Shown in pieces: positions 1 to 8,865 of a stretch of DNA of 33,056 nt. A program made the position numbers and the translations under genes. The notes beneath the pieces were generated by a model. That model ran no database searches. It was not told the DNA's origin and saw nothing but the letters and a program-made list of their open reading frames with translations. The number at the start of each line of letters is the position of its first letter. The first letter of the stretch is position 1. Origin of the DNA: Candidatus Liminaster caballi (GTDB lineage: Bacteria; Bacteroidota; Bacteroidia; Bacteroidales; UBA3663). The stretch covers positions 1 to 33,056 of the forward strand of contig JAGHUA010000056.1 of the NCBI GenBank assembly GCA_018065085.1, read 5' to 3'.

Positions 1-1556
1 ATGTTTCGCTGCTCGCTCAATATGCAAACTCCGCACTTAGTCACTTTCCGACCGTCTGCCTCGTATGGAATAGCATAGCCCTTGCTGTCAATCTGAGCCA
101 AAGCATTTTCGACAGAGTCATCTACCTTCAGTTCGAGCACAAAGATGTCTGTCTTGGTCTTGATTACCACATCGGCACGACCCAGGATGCTCTTGACCTC
201 GGTATCAACCTTGCTATTGAGCATAGAGAAGATGACATAGATAAGCAGCTTATAGAATGCCTCACGCTTCTTCTTGGCCATCCATTCTTTCTTCGTGATA
301 ATGTCATAAGGAAGGCTGGCAATGTAGGAACGGAGCTGAATCAATGCCTCAGACAGATCTCCGCGTTTGAGAGCGCGGGACATGGCAAGAACGATGGCAT
401 CTCGCTCTAGGTTGTCAGCGTCAAGCAAATAATTGGATAATCCAGATACCATTCCTTGACGAACCTCATAGTTAGGGAAGTGAAGATTATACACTTCATC
501 TTCCTTGTTATAGCTTTGGATAGTCAGATAACCACTCTGGTAAAGCAAAGGTATCGGAGTTTCCGCAGATTCGCATGGAGTATTGAAAGCACCAAGTGAC
601 AGTTCTGCCCCATCAAAATCCAACGGATTGAATTCCGGGTGATGCTGAAGATGTTCGATTAGTGACTTAGTTGTGCCAGATTCGAACCAATATTGCGTAG
701 TCTTCTTATCATTGAGAGCACGAAGCAAGCTGAAAGGAGCATAGACATCCTTGCTATTCTCCGAGAAATGATAACCATCGTAATTCTTCTTCAACAAAGC
801 GTATGCTTCATCGACTGTTATCTTCAGATTTTGAGCATATTCCTCCACGCAAGGACGCAGGGTTGTGTCAAGTTCTTCCTGTGTGATGCCACACAATCCG
901 GAATATTCGTCAAGCATTGAAATCTGATAGAGATTATTCAACTCTGAGAAGATACTGAGCTGTGAGAACTTCGTAACACCCGTGATGAATACGAAACGGA
1001 GATATTCGCCTTCATCCTTCAGCACCTGATAGAACTCACGAAGCATAGAGCGCATCGCATCTAGCTGATCCTGGTCATACATCAGACGCATGATAGGAGA
1101 GTCATATTCGTCGAGGATGACTACGACTTTCTCACGTGACTGTTCGGCGGCATTGTGAATCAGATTACGGAAACGATCACCGGGAGTTATCGAAAGAGGA
1201 TCTTTTCCATAAATTTTCTCATATCCTCTAATCAGACTTTCCAATTTCGTCTGAGCATCACTTACTGAGAGGTTTTTCAATCCGCTCATTGTGAAGTGCA
1301 GTACAGGATGCTTCTTCCACTGCTTTTCCAGCTCCATCACCTTCAGACCTTCAAACAGTTCCTTCTGTCCCTGAAAGTAGGCCTTGAAGGTGTTGCAAAG
1401 CAGAGACTTGCCAAAACGGCGAGGACGAGCCAGGAAGACATAGGAATATCTGTCGGCAAGATCATACATCATGTCCGTCTTGTCAACGTATAGCATGCCT
1501 TGTTCTCTTATCTTTTGGAACTGGTCTGTGTCAACGGGGTATCTGAATCTGCTCAT
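1..1556 (-). CDS. AAA-ATPase-like / PD-(D/E)XK nuclease-like protein, partial at the window edge
   Basis: Starts at the ATG at 1556 and stays open for 518 codons until it leaves the window at base 1, so only the C-terminal end is missing. Residues 43-51 read ARPRRFGKS, the degenerate Walker A of the Bacteroidetes AAA-ATPase-like family (PF09820). Residues 144-152 read VVVILDEYD, a Walker B. Near the end, GRAD (459-462) and ELK (475-477) supply the D...ExK of the PDDEXK_9 nuclease-like domain usually fused behind this ATPase. Members come in many near-copies in Bacteroidales genomes; their biological role is not established, and mobile-element or defence roles have only been suggested. The gene is monocistronic as far as visible, with its own promoter at 1628-1658. 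Family call is confident; function is not. Confidence 0.9.
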   Translation of the reverse strand, partial: MSRFRYPVDTDQFQKIREQGMLYVDKTDMMYDLADRYSYVFLARPRRFGKSLLCNTFKAYFQGQKELFEGLKVMELEKQWKKHPVLHFTMSGLKNLSVSDAQTKLESLIRGYEKIYGKDPLSITPGDRFRNLIHNAAEQSREKVVVILDEYDSPIMRLMYDQDQLDAMRSMLREFYQVLKDEGEYLRFVFITGVTKFSQLSIFSELNNLYQISMLDEYSGLCGITQEELDTTLRPCVEEYAQNLKITVDEAYALLKKNYDGYHFSENSKDVYAPFSLLRALNDKKTTQYWFESGTTKSLIEHLQHHPEFNPLDFDGAELSLGAFNTPCESAETPIPLLYQSGYLTIQSYNKEDEVYNLHFPNYEVRQGMVSGLSNYLLDADNLERDAIVLAMSRALKRGDLSEALIQLRSYIASLPYDIITKKEWMAKKKREAFYKLLIYVIFSMLNSKVDTEVKSILGRADVVIKTKTDIFVLELKVDDSVENALAQIDSKGYAIPYEADGRKVTKCGVCILSEQRN

Positions 1557-1627
1557 TTTTATCTGCTTTTTGGTGGTATTCAATGTCCTTTTGCCGAACC
1601 TGTCGGACGATGAAGCGCCCTTGGGCG

Positions 1628-1658
1628 CAAAGGTAAAGATTTTTCTTCAAACAGCAAT
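1628..1658 (-). promoter_or_regulatory. Putative promoter of the AAA-ATPase-like gene, with a GC-rich dyad at the expected start site
   Basis: On the minus strand TACCTTTG (1635-1628) matches the Bacteroidetes -7 box TAnnTTTG, and ATTG (1658-1655) lies 19 bp upstream at the -33 position, one mismatch from TTTG. Just downstream, where transcription should begin, GCGCCC and GGGCGC (1615-1620 and 1623-1628) form an inverted repeat with a 2-bp centre. Confidence 0.5.
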
Positions 1659-1739
1659 CATTTTCATCCTTTTTTATTCAATCTTTAACATATTTTCGGG
1701 TGAAATAACGATCTGAACCAAGCAAAAACACTTCCAAGA

Positions 1740-1908
1740 AGTTGGGAAGACCAAAAAATCTTTCGTTTGCATTTCCTAAGAGTTGGGAAGTCCCAAACAA
1801 ACTTTCGTTAGCATTTCCTAAGAGTTGGGAAGTCCAAAACAAACTTTCGTTTGGATTTCCTAAGACTTGGGAAATCCTCAGAACATTTTTTATAGTATTT
1901 CCAGAAAG
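1740..1908. repeat. Four-unit tandem repeat of about 42 bp
   Basis: Units start at 1740, 1781, 1823 and 1865 (41, 42, 42 and 44 bp). Each opens with a/g-rich AGTTGGGAAG or a close variant and ends in TTTCCTAAG or similar. Units 2 and 3 are nearly identical; unit 4 is degenerate. A fifth partial copy may begin at 1909. The period is 14 codons and the array is free of stops in more than one frame on both strands; read on the plus strand it gives a 14-residue period around FPKSWE. It fills most of the 378-bp gap (1557-1934) between two minus-strand genes. I see no promoter or codon evidence that it is translated. Confidence 0.85.
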
Positions 1909-1934
1909 CTGGAAGTCAGAAGTGCTTGATTTTT

Positions 1935-4055
1935 TTATTGCTCGTGAAGCCCGTGAAGCAAGATTGTTTTCGCTTCGGCACCTTTGCGGATGATGTAAGG
2001 ACGGTTGTGATGCAAATCGGTAACCCTGCGACCATAGAGATCGAAAATCTGAGATGCGCTGGTATCTGCATCCTCGGCAAGAGGGCTGACGCAACCTGTT
2101 TCGGTCTTTGGGTAGGAGAGGTGAGCAGTCAGAGCCAGTGAGACAGGTTCGTCAACGTTCCAGAACCAAGTGTATGTGCCAAGCGGATTATAGTTGGCAT
2201 CCTCGTCCTCAAGCAGATGATAGACCGTTGAACGGTCGCTAAGATTGCGACGTGCGCAAAGCACGGCCACATCATCGTTGCCGCCAGCGTTAGGGAATCC
2301 ATCAATGCAGACGAAGAACTCGCCTTCGAGCTCGACAGGAGCGCTGAATGCAAAATGTGTCGGCACGTTCTTGCCCGACTCGTGTTTCAGTTCAGAGACC
2401 TTCAGCTTGCTTTCGGCAATGCTTACGCCCGGCATGCCATCGGCATCAGGCAGACAGATGCTGACCTTGATCTCGGCGTTGCGGTTGCTGGCTGTGGTCG
2501 ATGCGAAATACACGCTCACGGTGTCAATCGAGGCCTTGTCCAACGGTGCGTCGAAATGTTCGGCAAATGCAGCCATGCCCAGCCAGTTGGATCCGGCATA
2601 GCTGCCGTACCAGCCGAGTTCGATCTTCGTCAGCGTTTCGCTTTCCTCTGGCTCCACGTTCCAGACATCGGCAGCGCCGCCAGCCTTGATGACGTTTTCA
2701 AGTGTCAGAGTGTCTGACAGTTCGCCGCTCTTCACTTCGAGCGACACGCCGTACAGGCCTTCTTCGCTGTAAGTCACGGTTGGATTCTGTTCGTTGCTCG
2801 ATGCAATGTCTGCGCCCTCGAATGTCCACATCCAAGCCTCAGGATCGCCCACCGATGCGTCGCGGAAAATGACAGGCTTGCCCGTCGGAACCAGAGCTCC
2901 GCCTTCGTGAGTGAAGTAAGAACCATCGGGCATACCGATGCGAGCCGTGAGTTCGTCGCTGATCACATAATCGGCGGTCAGCACACATCCGATGTTATTG
3001 TAATCAACGGCACAGCAGCGCAGGGTGCATGAATGGTCGATGGTGATCGTTGCCACACGTCCGGCCTTGATGGTCGGTTCGTCAACAAGTTCGATGCTGT
3101 CGTTGGCTGTAGTGCTATACCAGATGGCCTTGCAGAGATCGCTCTCGCTCTTGATCACCACGGAAACAGGCTTGCTGTATCGTCCGCCAGGAACATTGAC
3201 CGTAGGGGCTTCGATCACAGGTTTGGCCACAACAACGAGCTGGTAGCTCGCGGTGTCGGGCAGATAGCGGTCGTTGCCTGCAAAAGTGGCTGTGACGGTG
3301 GTCTCACCAGCCTTGCCGGTGGTGAAGATGTTGCCGTTGTTGCCAATCACGGCAATGCTCTCGTCGGCAGCCTTGTAGGTGATAGGCGACACGTTGTATG
3401 GGTTGGTCAGATAGTTGGCAAAGGCATCGTCGCCGGCTTCGAGGGTCACGGTCTGGGTGCCGTAGCTGAGTTCAGGCGAAACGCGTTCCACCTCAGGCGT
3501 CGATACGCCCTCGCCGTCGTAAACGATGGTCAGACTGCGGAAGTAGATAGGGCCGGTAGTCTCGGATGTCTGATCCATGGTGATGCAGATCAGACCTTCC
3601 TCGTCGGCAGCAGGAACGAAACAGTATTTAGCCCATGCGGTGTCGAGCTGAGCTGTCGCCGACTCCTCATGAGTGTAGTCGATGCTGTTGACACTCACGG
3701 CGATGGTAACATCAGTGTCAACCTTCTTCTTGGCCTCGACCTGAACCTCCTTGACCTTGCCCATGAGCTTGTCGGTGGTCAGGGTAGCGTGCTTGACAGG
3801 ACTTTTGGCCGAACCGAAATACTGTCCAGCCGACGCGGTGTAGGCAGTGACCGAAGTATTGCTCTGGAACGTCCACTCCAAGCCGTTGAGAGTCTCGGTC
3901 TGGATGGTGTCGGTGTTGCTCGAAATGTGGTAGAAACCTTCGCCGCCGCTCGAACGTGAGGTGTCCCATGCGAAAGTCCATTGTCCAACCTCGGCTTTGG
4001 CGGCAGACGTACAGAGCATCGCCAATGTGCTAACGATAAAGAATGCGTGTTTCAT
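1935..4055 (-). CDS. Large secreted multidomain protein (Ig-like, chitobiase-C-like, PKD domains; T9SS-like tail)
   Basis: 706 residues starting at the ATG at 4055, with a signal peptide ending near AAKAE (residues 18-22). An N-terminal region of about 170 residues resembles the beta-sandwich anchors common in Bacteroidetes cell-surface proteins. It is followed by a BIG2-type Ig-like segment (about 205-275), a segment resembling the chitobiase C-terminal fold (about 280-365, PTVNVPGGRYSKPVSV), and a PKD-like domain (about 385-455, WTFEGAD...PTVTYSEEGLYGV). The tail contains IFDLYGRRV and ends shortly after IIRKG, as in type IX secretion C-terminal domains, though the fit is loose. No catalytic motif is visible, so binding or adhesion is more likely than catalysis. 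It begins 9 bp after the Nudix gene, so it is probably the last gene of the operon starting at 11661. The specific ligand is unknown. Confidence 0.8.
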   Translation of the reverse strand: MKHAFFIVSTLAMLCTSAAKAEVGQWTFAWDTSRSSGGEGFYHISSNTDTIQTETLNGLEWTFQSNTSVTAYTASAGQYFGSAKSPVKHATLTTDKLMGKVKEVQVEAKKKVDTDVTIAVSVNSIDYTHEESATAQLDTAWAKYCFVPAADEEGLICITMDQTSETTGPIYFRSLTIVYDGEGVSTPEVERVSPELSYGTQTVTLEAGDDAFANYLTNPYNVSPITYKAADESIAVIGNNGNIFTTGKAGETTVTATFAGNDRYLPDTASYQLVVVAKPVIEAPTVNVPGGRYSKPVSVVIKSESDLCKAIWYSTTANDSIELVDEPTIKAGRVATITIDHSCTLRCCAVDYNNIGCVLTADYVISDELTARIGMPDGSYFTHEGGALVPTGKPVIFRDASVGDPEAWMWTFEGADIASSNEQNPTVTYSEEGLYGVSLEVKSGELSDTLTLENVIKAGGAADVWNVEPEESETLTKIELGWYGSYAGSNWLGMAAFAEHFDAPLDKASIDTVSVYFASTTASNRNAEIKVSICLPDADGMPGVSIAESKLKVSELKHESGKNVPTHFAFSAPVELEGEFFVCIDGFPNAGGNDDVAVLCARRNLSDRSTVYHLLEDEDANYNPLGTYTWFWNVDEPVSLALTAHLSYPKTETGCVSPLAEDADTSASQIFDLYGRRVTDLHHNRPYIIRKGAEAKTILLHGLHEQ

Positions 4056-4064
4056 ATTGAGTGT

Positions 4065-4814
4065 CTATTTTATGTCGTGAATGAGTCTGTGTGCTATTGA
4101 ACCCGGCTGCGGACTGGCAGGACAGCTGTCACGGTCGAACCATCGGGCATCGGCTAGTTCGTCGGTCTGCAGATGTATGTCGCCAGCCTTATATTCGGCA
4201 GTGAAACCGAGCATGAGCTGCGAAGGGAAAGGCCAGCTCTGGCTTCCGAAATAACGGATATTCTGCACCTCAAGTCCGGTCTCCTCCCTAATCTCGCGTC
4301 GCACTGCCTGTTCGGCTGTCTCGCCAGCCTCCATAAAGCCGGCGATGCATGCATAGATGTCCTGATTGCGCTGCACATGCTTGGCGAGTAGAATCTTGCC
4401 GTCGGCACGCGACACCACAACGATGATGCAGGGCTCGATGCGCGGAAAGACAAGGTTGCCACAGTGCGGACACAGGCGGGCGGTGAGCGTAGGGTGATTG
4501 TCGAACGCATGTCCGCACCGTCCGCAGAACTTCGTGTTGGCGCGCCACTCGATGAGGGCCTTGGCACGGGCAAGGTGGAAACATCCGTCAGTGCCAAGCT
4601 GGGCAAAAGCCTCGCGGATGTTGCGCCATTCATAGCCGTCGGGCAACTGGACGTCGGCATTGCCCATGGCAACGACCTCAATGCCGTTGGCCGTCTCGGT
4701 AAAGCGATCGGTCACATCGCACTGAGCCTCCAGAAGAGAAAGACAGTCGGCAGATAGCGGCGCACCATCAGAGCGTACCACCATCTGCCGGTCTATGAGA
4801 GCAAAATATTCCAT
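4065..4814 (-). CDS. nudC: NADH pyrophosphatase / NudC-like Nudix hydrolase
   Basis: 249 residues from the ATG at 4814; a TTG further upstream (4850) would overlap the preceding gene and is less likely. A zinc ribbon is formed by C97, C100, C115 and C118. The Nudix box runs from G159 to E181 with the REIREETG core (173-180). SQSWPFPSQLM (191-201) is the hallmark that separates NudC-type enzymes from other Nudix proteins. The family hydrolyses NAD(H) to NMN(H) and AMP and in E. coli removes NAD caps from RNA. There is no signal peptide, so it should be cytoplasmic. It sits 23 bp behind a secreted nuclease and 9 bp ahead of a secreted adhesin-like protein, which suggests a link to processing imported dinucleotides or simply co-transcription. 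Confidence 0.92.
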   Translation of the reverse strand: MEYFALIDRQMVVRSDGAPLSADCLSLLEAQCDVTDRFTETANGIEVVAMGNADVQLPDGYEWRNIREAFAQLGTDGCFHLARAKALIEWRANTKFCGRCGHAFDNHPTLTARLCPHCGNLVFPRIEPCIIVVVSRADGKILLAKHVQRNQDIYACIAGFMEAGETAEQAVRREIREETGLEVQNIRYFGSQSWPFPSQLMLGFTAEYKAGDIHLQTDELADARWFDRDSCPASPQPGSIAHRLIHDIK

Positions 4815-4837
4815 TTTGATGCAGTCAGAATCGGGGA

Positions 4838-5734
4838 TTAAAGACCCCAAAGATTGTTGTCAACCTTCGACTCGACGCTGTCCTCGATGTCATCAGGAAG
4901 GTTGTGGAAGAAGTCGATGCCTGTGAGAGCCTCAAGGGCATCGATCGACATGGCATGTTCGCGACGATCCTTGGCAATGTCAAGAGTAGATTCGTACTTA
5001 TGATCGACAAGGAAGCCGATAGCATCATACCTGCCGCTGTTGACACGCAGCAAGGCGATGAAATACTGGTTAGGCACAGCCAGCTTGTACGAACCTGAAG
5101 TGATGTTCTGGCACTCGCCGAAGCGGATTGTGCCGCCCTTGACAACGTAGAGCGTGTCGGCAAAGTTCTTCTTATAGGCCATGTCGCGCACATAGCTCTC
5201 GTAGTTGGGCCAGTAGTTGGAGTTGAAATCGCCATCCATTGGCGACATGTTGGTCATATAGAACGTCTGGTCATTGGCCTCGCGGCTGCAACGGCGGTCT
5301 TCGGATGCTACGATATGGCCATGCTGGTAGCCACGGAATGAGAGATCGTCTGGCAGCGACGATGAACAGTCAGGGTCTTTTGGATACTGCGGCTTGATGC
5401 TGTAATCCTTGCGCTTGACGCCCGACTTGTTCCTGTAACGGTTGTCAAAGCGATAGGCAACCCAGCGCGAGTGATGGAGCGTGGCATCATATTCGACACA
5501 GTAGTTCATCAGCATATTGCCATCGACCTCGCACTTGTGGCTGACAAAAATGCCGTTGCCCGGAGCCGGAAGCTCGATGCGCAACAGGGTCTGATCCTTA
5601 GTCTCCTTGTCGTCTGAGGTTTGTGTCTCGGTTGGCAACAGTCCGCCGAGACCGTCATCGGTGTTGTCGCAAGCGGTGATAGCCGAAATAGCTATCACCA
5701 CCAGCGAAAGGATATATTTGAGATTTCTCTTCAT
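4838..5734 (-). CDS. DNA/RNA non-specific endonuclease (NUC1 family), lipoprotein
   Basis: 298 residues from the ATG at 5734. A lipoprotein signal peptide ends at ITAC, with Cys22 as the lipidation site, so the enzyme is probably anchored on the cell surface or in the periplasm. The NUC1 (Serratia-nuclease, beta-beta-alpha metal) signature is present: RGYQHGHIVAS (134-144) with H140 as the likely general base, then NMSPMDGDFNSNYWPNYE (162-179) with N171 as the metal ligand and E179 aligned to the conserved Glu. The family cuts single- and double-stranded DNA and RNA without sequence preference using one Mg2+. Its start lies 3 bp after the stop of the OB-fold lipoprotein gene, so the two are surely co-transcribed. 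Residues 110-130 carry a family-typical lead-in (SIKPQYP...DCSS). Function in this locus, digesting captured nucleic acid, is inference. Confidence 0.92.
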   Translation of the reverse strand: MKRNLKYILSLVVIAISAITACDNTDDGLGGLLPTETQTSDDKETKDQTLLRIELPAPGNGIFVSHKCEVDGNMLMNYCVEYDATLHHSRWVAYRFDNRYRNKSGVKRKDYSIKPQYPKDPDCSSSLPDDLSFRGYQHGHIVASEDRRCSREANDQTFYMTNMSPMDGDFNSNYWPNYESYVRDMAYKKNFADTLYVVKGGTIRFGECQNITSGSYKLAVPNQYFIALLRVNSGRYDAIGFLVDHKYESTLDIAKDRREHAMSIDALEALTGIDFFHNLPDDIEDSVESKVDNNLWGL

Positions 5735-5737
5735 CTA

Positions 5738-7900
5738 TTATTTCTTGATAAGAGAATAATCGTCGATGAGCATGTTGCCGCAGTTCTTAGGATTCATGAC
5801 GACAGGGCAGATCTGCTGAGCGGCATCGAGGGTGAACTCGTATGTGACGAGAGTCCAGTCGCTCTCGGTGATTGTGGCATATTCACCATACTTGTAGCCG
5901 TTGCTGTTGATTGTGCCATCGGCATTGAATGTGGCATAGCCAGGACGGCACTGAGCGCCGAACTCGCTTGTTGCGCCGCCGAGAGACTTAACATAGAAGG
6001 TCACAACGTATGTGCCGGCATCGAATGTTGTCTCCTTATAGGCAAGACGGCAGTTTGAAGCCTTGCCATTGACCTGCACGCTGAAGCTGCCGCCGTGAGC
6101 GTCTGTCGATTGGGCAAGTGTGGCATTGCCAGCAGAAGAAGCAGTCTTCCAGTTGGTTGGTACGTTGCCGTCCCAAGCCTCGAAGTCACCGTTCACGATG
6201 AGGTTCTCGCCCGATGGAGTTGGGTCAGGATTCGGGTTCGGATTAGGATTTGGATCTGGGTTTGGATCTGGATTTGGGTTGGCAGAGATGTGGCTGACGT
6301 ACTTAGCGTCCTTGATCTCAGCCTTGCCGTTATAGTCAACGTACTTGCCTGTCAGAGTGAGGGTGTCGCCCTCCTTGATGCCGAGGCTTGCAAACTGCTT
6401 AGAGGCGCCATCCTTGGTGAGAAGACCGTAGATATAGATAGAAGCTCCATCCTCCTCAAGGTCGAAGTTACCGTAGGTGGTGTTGGCAATGTTCTTGACA
6501 GTGCCGGTGAGCTCGTATGTCGTCTCAGTGTCCTGCTTCTGGAGGAACTCGGCAATGCTGATGTGGTCGATGTTCGATGGATCTGGATCAGGATTGACGT
6601 TGCCGCCCTTCTTGTGGCTTACGTATGTGGCAGGGTTGATCTCGTCTTTGACGTTGCCGTTCTTGTCGGTGTAAGGGAGATATACGCCACGCACGGTAAC
6701 GGTGTCACCCTCGGTGAGATTGAGAGCATCGAACGAAACCTTCTCGCCCTTGTCATCGACCATCTTGTAGATATAAACCTTAGCGTCGCCATCCACGAGG
6801 TCGAGGCTTGCATAGTTGGCATTGAGGCCCTTGGCAATACCGGTGATCTCGTAGGCAGTGTCTGTGTCCTTACGAGAGAGGAACTCGGCAAGAGAGATAA
6901 CCTCGAACTCGGTCTGCTCTGGCTTAGAGGTCAGGCCGTTGAGCGAGTAGATGTAGCTGCTGGCAATCTGCTGCTTCTTGTTGTAGAGAGTGAGCTGGCC
7001 GAAAACGACTACCTCATCGCCCTCCTTGAGAGCAGTTGTGCTTGTGAACTTCTCGTTGTTGAGGCCATAGCCACGATAGATCTCGATGTCGTTGGTGCCA
7101 TCGGTGATTACGTAAGTGGCATTGCCATACTGAGTCTCGATGTTTGGCTCGCCCTTGATGGTGCCCTTGACGTAAACCTTGGTGGCAAGGCTCTCGCCAG
7201 CCTCGATAAGCTCGAAGGCCTTGGTCACGGTGTAGGCCGACTCAGGAGTGTTGCTGATGTCAGCACCTGCAGGACGCTGGTCAAGGTCGCCATCGACGAG
7301 GGCAAAGTCCTCAAGCTCCCATGTAGAAGAGTTGTCGGCAGGAGAAGTGAACCAGAATGCCACGCGTACGCCCTCCACGTTGACAAACTCAGCAGGGAAG
7401 GCAAGGGCAATCTCGCGGTCGAAGGTCCAGAGGGTAGAGCTGTTAGACTCGAACTGGAATGGCAGTTCAACCCACTGTGTGGAAACTGTGTCGGCAGCAA
7501 GTGCCTTGGTCACATAGACCTTGTGATTGTCGAGGAGCTTGGTGCCGTAGTTGATGACATACTTGCAGGTGAAGTAAGCCTTGCCAGACTCGGCCTTGGT
7601 GTCGATGGCAGGAGAGATGAGCCATGAGGTTGACTCGACGTAAGTCTTCTCGGCTGTGTAGCCAGTGGCCTTGGCGTAGGTCTTGCCAAGATCCCAGCCC
7701 TGACCCTTCTCTGTGTAAACCGAGAACTCGCCGAGATTAGCGGTCTTCCAACCGAGTTTTGCTACGTCGCCAACGAGGGCGCTTCCATCTTGTGTCTGGT
7801 CTGGATCGACAGGATCGAGATTGAACGGATTTTCAAGATCCTCGTCACATGAGGCAAGTGCCAGCATTGAGGCAACTGCCATGAACATAATTTTCTTCAT
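5738..7900 (-). CDS. Surface lipoprotein with three OB-fold-like repeats and a C-terminal jelly-roll domain
   Basis: 720 residues. The lipobox is ALASC (Cys18). Residues about 40-215 resemble a choice-of-anchor-J-like beta-sandwich (SWLISPAID). Three related OB-fold-like modules follow: about 230-330 (VYVKGTIKGEPN...GDEVVVFGQL), 335-430 (ISLAEFLSRKDTDTAYEITG...GDTVTVRG) and 445-545 (ISIAEFLQKQDTETTYELTG...GDTLTLTGKY). A 22-residue Asn-Pro-Asp-Pro-type linker (encoded at 6215-6280) leads to a CBM4/9-like jelly roll (about 570-720, LIVNGDFEAWDGNVPTNW). Modules of this kind sit next to nucleases in Bacteroidetes, and OB folds commonly bind nucleic acid or oligosaccharide, so a capture role at the surface is plausible. 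No catalytic residues were recognised. The gene follows the DUF5689-like gene by 23 bp. Confidence 0.8.
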   Translation of the reverse strand: MKKIMFMAVASMLALASCDEDLENPFNLDPVDPDQTQDGSALVGDVAKLGWKTANLGEFSVYTEKGQGWDLGKTYAKATGYTAEKTYVESTSWLISPAIDTKAESGKAYFTCKYVINYGTKLLDNHKVYVTKALAADTVSTQWVELPFQFESNSSTLWTFDREIALAFPAEFVNVEGVRVAFWFTSPADNSSTWELEDFALVDGDLDQRPAGADISNTPESAYTVTKAFELIEAGESLATKVYVKGTIKGEPNIETQYGNATYVITDGTNDIEIYRGYGLNNEKFTSTTALKEGDEVVVFGQLTLYNKKQQIASSYIYSLNGLTSKPEQTEFEVISLAEFLSRKDTDTAYEITGIAKGLNANYASLDLVDGDAKVYIYKMVDDKGEKVSFDALNLTEGDTVTVRGVYLPYTDKNGNVKDEINPATYVSHKKGGNVNPDPDPSNIDHISIAEFLQKQDTETTYELTGTVKNIANTTYGNFDLEEDGASIYIYGLLTKDGASKQFASLGIKEGDTLTLTGKYVDYNGKAEIKDAKYVSHISANPNPDPNPDPNPNPNPNPDPTPSGENLIVNGDFEAWDGNVPTNWKTASSAGNATLAQSTDAHGGSFSVQVNGKASNCRLAYKETTFDAGTYVVTFYVKSLGGATSEFGAQCRPGYATFNADGTINSNGYKYGEYATITESDWTLVTYEFTLDAAQQICPVVMNPKNCGNMLIDDYSLIKK
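6215..6280 (-). repeat. Six-bp-periodic DNA encoding a Pro-Asn/Asp linker
   Basis: 66 bp of imperfect hexamer repeats (GGATCTGGGTTT-like on the plus strand) encode 22 residues that alternate Pro with Asn, Asp or Thr. A tract like this can change length in 2-residue steps without breaking the frame. It separates the OB-fold modules from the jelly-roll domain. Confidence 0.85.
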
Positions 7901-7923
7901 TGTATTTCCTATTTAAATATATG

Positions 7924-8853
7924 TTACTTTATCTTGAAGTCGGCAGTGTCGCGGAGCTGAATCTGCCACTTGCTGTCGTATGAGTCGAAAGTCATGACGC
8001 CTGTGAGCTGAACCTCCTGGTCAACCGGCATGACGATGTGACTGACCTCAGTGCCCGAGCTTGTGCGTACGATCATCTTGGTGGTGTTGCCGCCTGCCGA
8101 TGTGGTTGGAGCGAACTCGCGGTTCACAGCATAGCCGTCGTCCTGCTCCTCTTCGTTTGAGAGGGTCTTCACGCCGTCAGCCTCGGTGAACTTACCCTCG
8201 ACTGTGACGAGGATAGGGAAGTTTTCGATTTTGCGGTTGACCGAAGCATGAAGCCATCTGTAGCCCGATTCGCCTGTGAGATCGACAGGCTGACACTCAG
8301 GAAGCGTTGGATCAGGAGCGCCGATGAGCTCGAAGTTCTTGCGGCACATGTCCAACGGAATAGGACCGAGGTTGTGGTTGTCGGCAGAGGTGAAGTATGG
8401 GTAGCCGATCTTAGGCGATTTGCCATAGACACCTACATACAGCCCCTTGAGGTTGATCTTGATTCGCTGACCGATGGCGAAATAAGGATAGAGACAGGTG
8501 TTCTTGATGCCCACCTGAATGCACTCATCCTTCGAGCCGTCGATCTTACGCACGTAGATGCTCTGATAGAGCGCACCGAAAGGACCGTCGTTGGAGCAGA
8601 CAACGCCATCGAACACCAGATTGTCGGAGATGAGGAACTCCCAGTTGCTGGAATTGCGGCTGTATGTCGCACCCTTTTCAGAAACGCAGTATTTGCTCTT
8701 GAGTTCGCCGATGGTTGTGTTCACATCGCCCACCGACACCTTGCTGGTGATGGCAAAGTTGTCTGTGTTAGGATCTGCGATATCGTCCATGCACGATGTC
8801 AACGATAATGACAACATCAACGATAACGAAAGGAATTTATATATGGTTTTCAT
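7924..8853 (-). CDS. DUF5689-like surface lipoprotein
   Basis: 309 residues from the ATG at 8853; a lipoprotein signal peptide ends at LTSC (Cys21). The mature start SVGDVNTTIGELKSKY resembles the opening of DUF5689 domains, which occur in Bacteroidetes surface lipoproteins beside TonB-dependent receptors and nucleases. The middle segment (SIYVRKIDGS...QVGIKNTCLYPYFAIGQRIKI) has the OB-like shape of the family, and a second beta-rich part closes with LTGVMTFDSYDSKWQIQLRD. The gene sits 12 bp behind the TonB-dependent receptor gene, in the place a SusD-type ligand-binding lipoprotein would occupy, though it is not SusD-like. I infer that it is the receptor's surface partner. The biochemical function of DUF5689 is not known to me. 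Confidence 0.75.
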   Translation of the reverse strand: MKTIYKFLSLSLMLSLSLTSCMDDIADPNTDNFAITSKVSVGDVNTTIGELKSKYCVSEKGATYSRNSSNWEFLISDNLVFDGVVCSNDGPFGALYQSIYVRKIDGSKDECIQVGIKNTCLYPYFAIGQRIKINLKGLYVGVYGKSPKIGYPYFTSADNHNLGPIPLDMCRKNFELIGAPDPTLPECQPVDLTGESGYRWLHASVNRKIENFPILVTVEGKFTEADGVKTLSNEEEQDDGYAVNREFAPTTSAGGNTTKMIVRTSSGTEVSHIVMPVDQEVQLTGVMTFDSYDSKWQIQLRDTADFKIK

Positions 8854-8865
8854 AATCGAAGCGAT

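Noticed and set aside
1678..2094. 138-codon minus-strand frame spanning the 42-bp repeat
   Set aside because: It overlaps the end of the 706-residue gene in another frame and has no start context; the repeat is open in several frames because its unit is a multiple of three.
3033..3959. 308-codon open frame on the plus strand
   Set aside because: Antisense to the secreted multidomain protein, whose domains and signal peptide are recognisable.
6095..7627. 510-codon open frame on the plus strand
   Set aside because: It is antisense to the OB-fold lipoprotein gene, has no signal, domain or sensible start, and its composition (Val/Leu/Asp-rich) reflects the opposite strand's codons.
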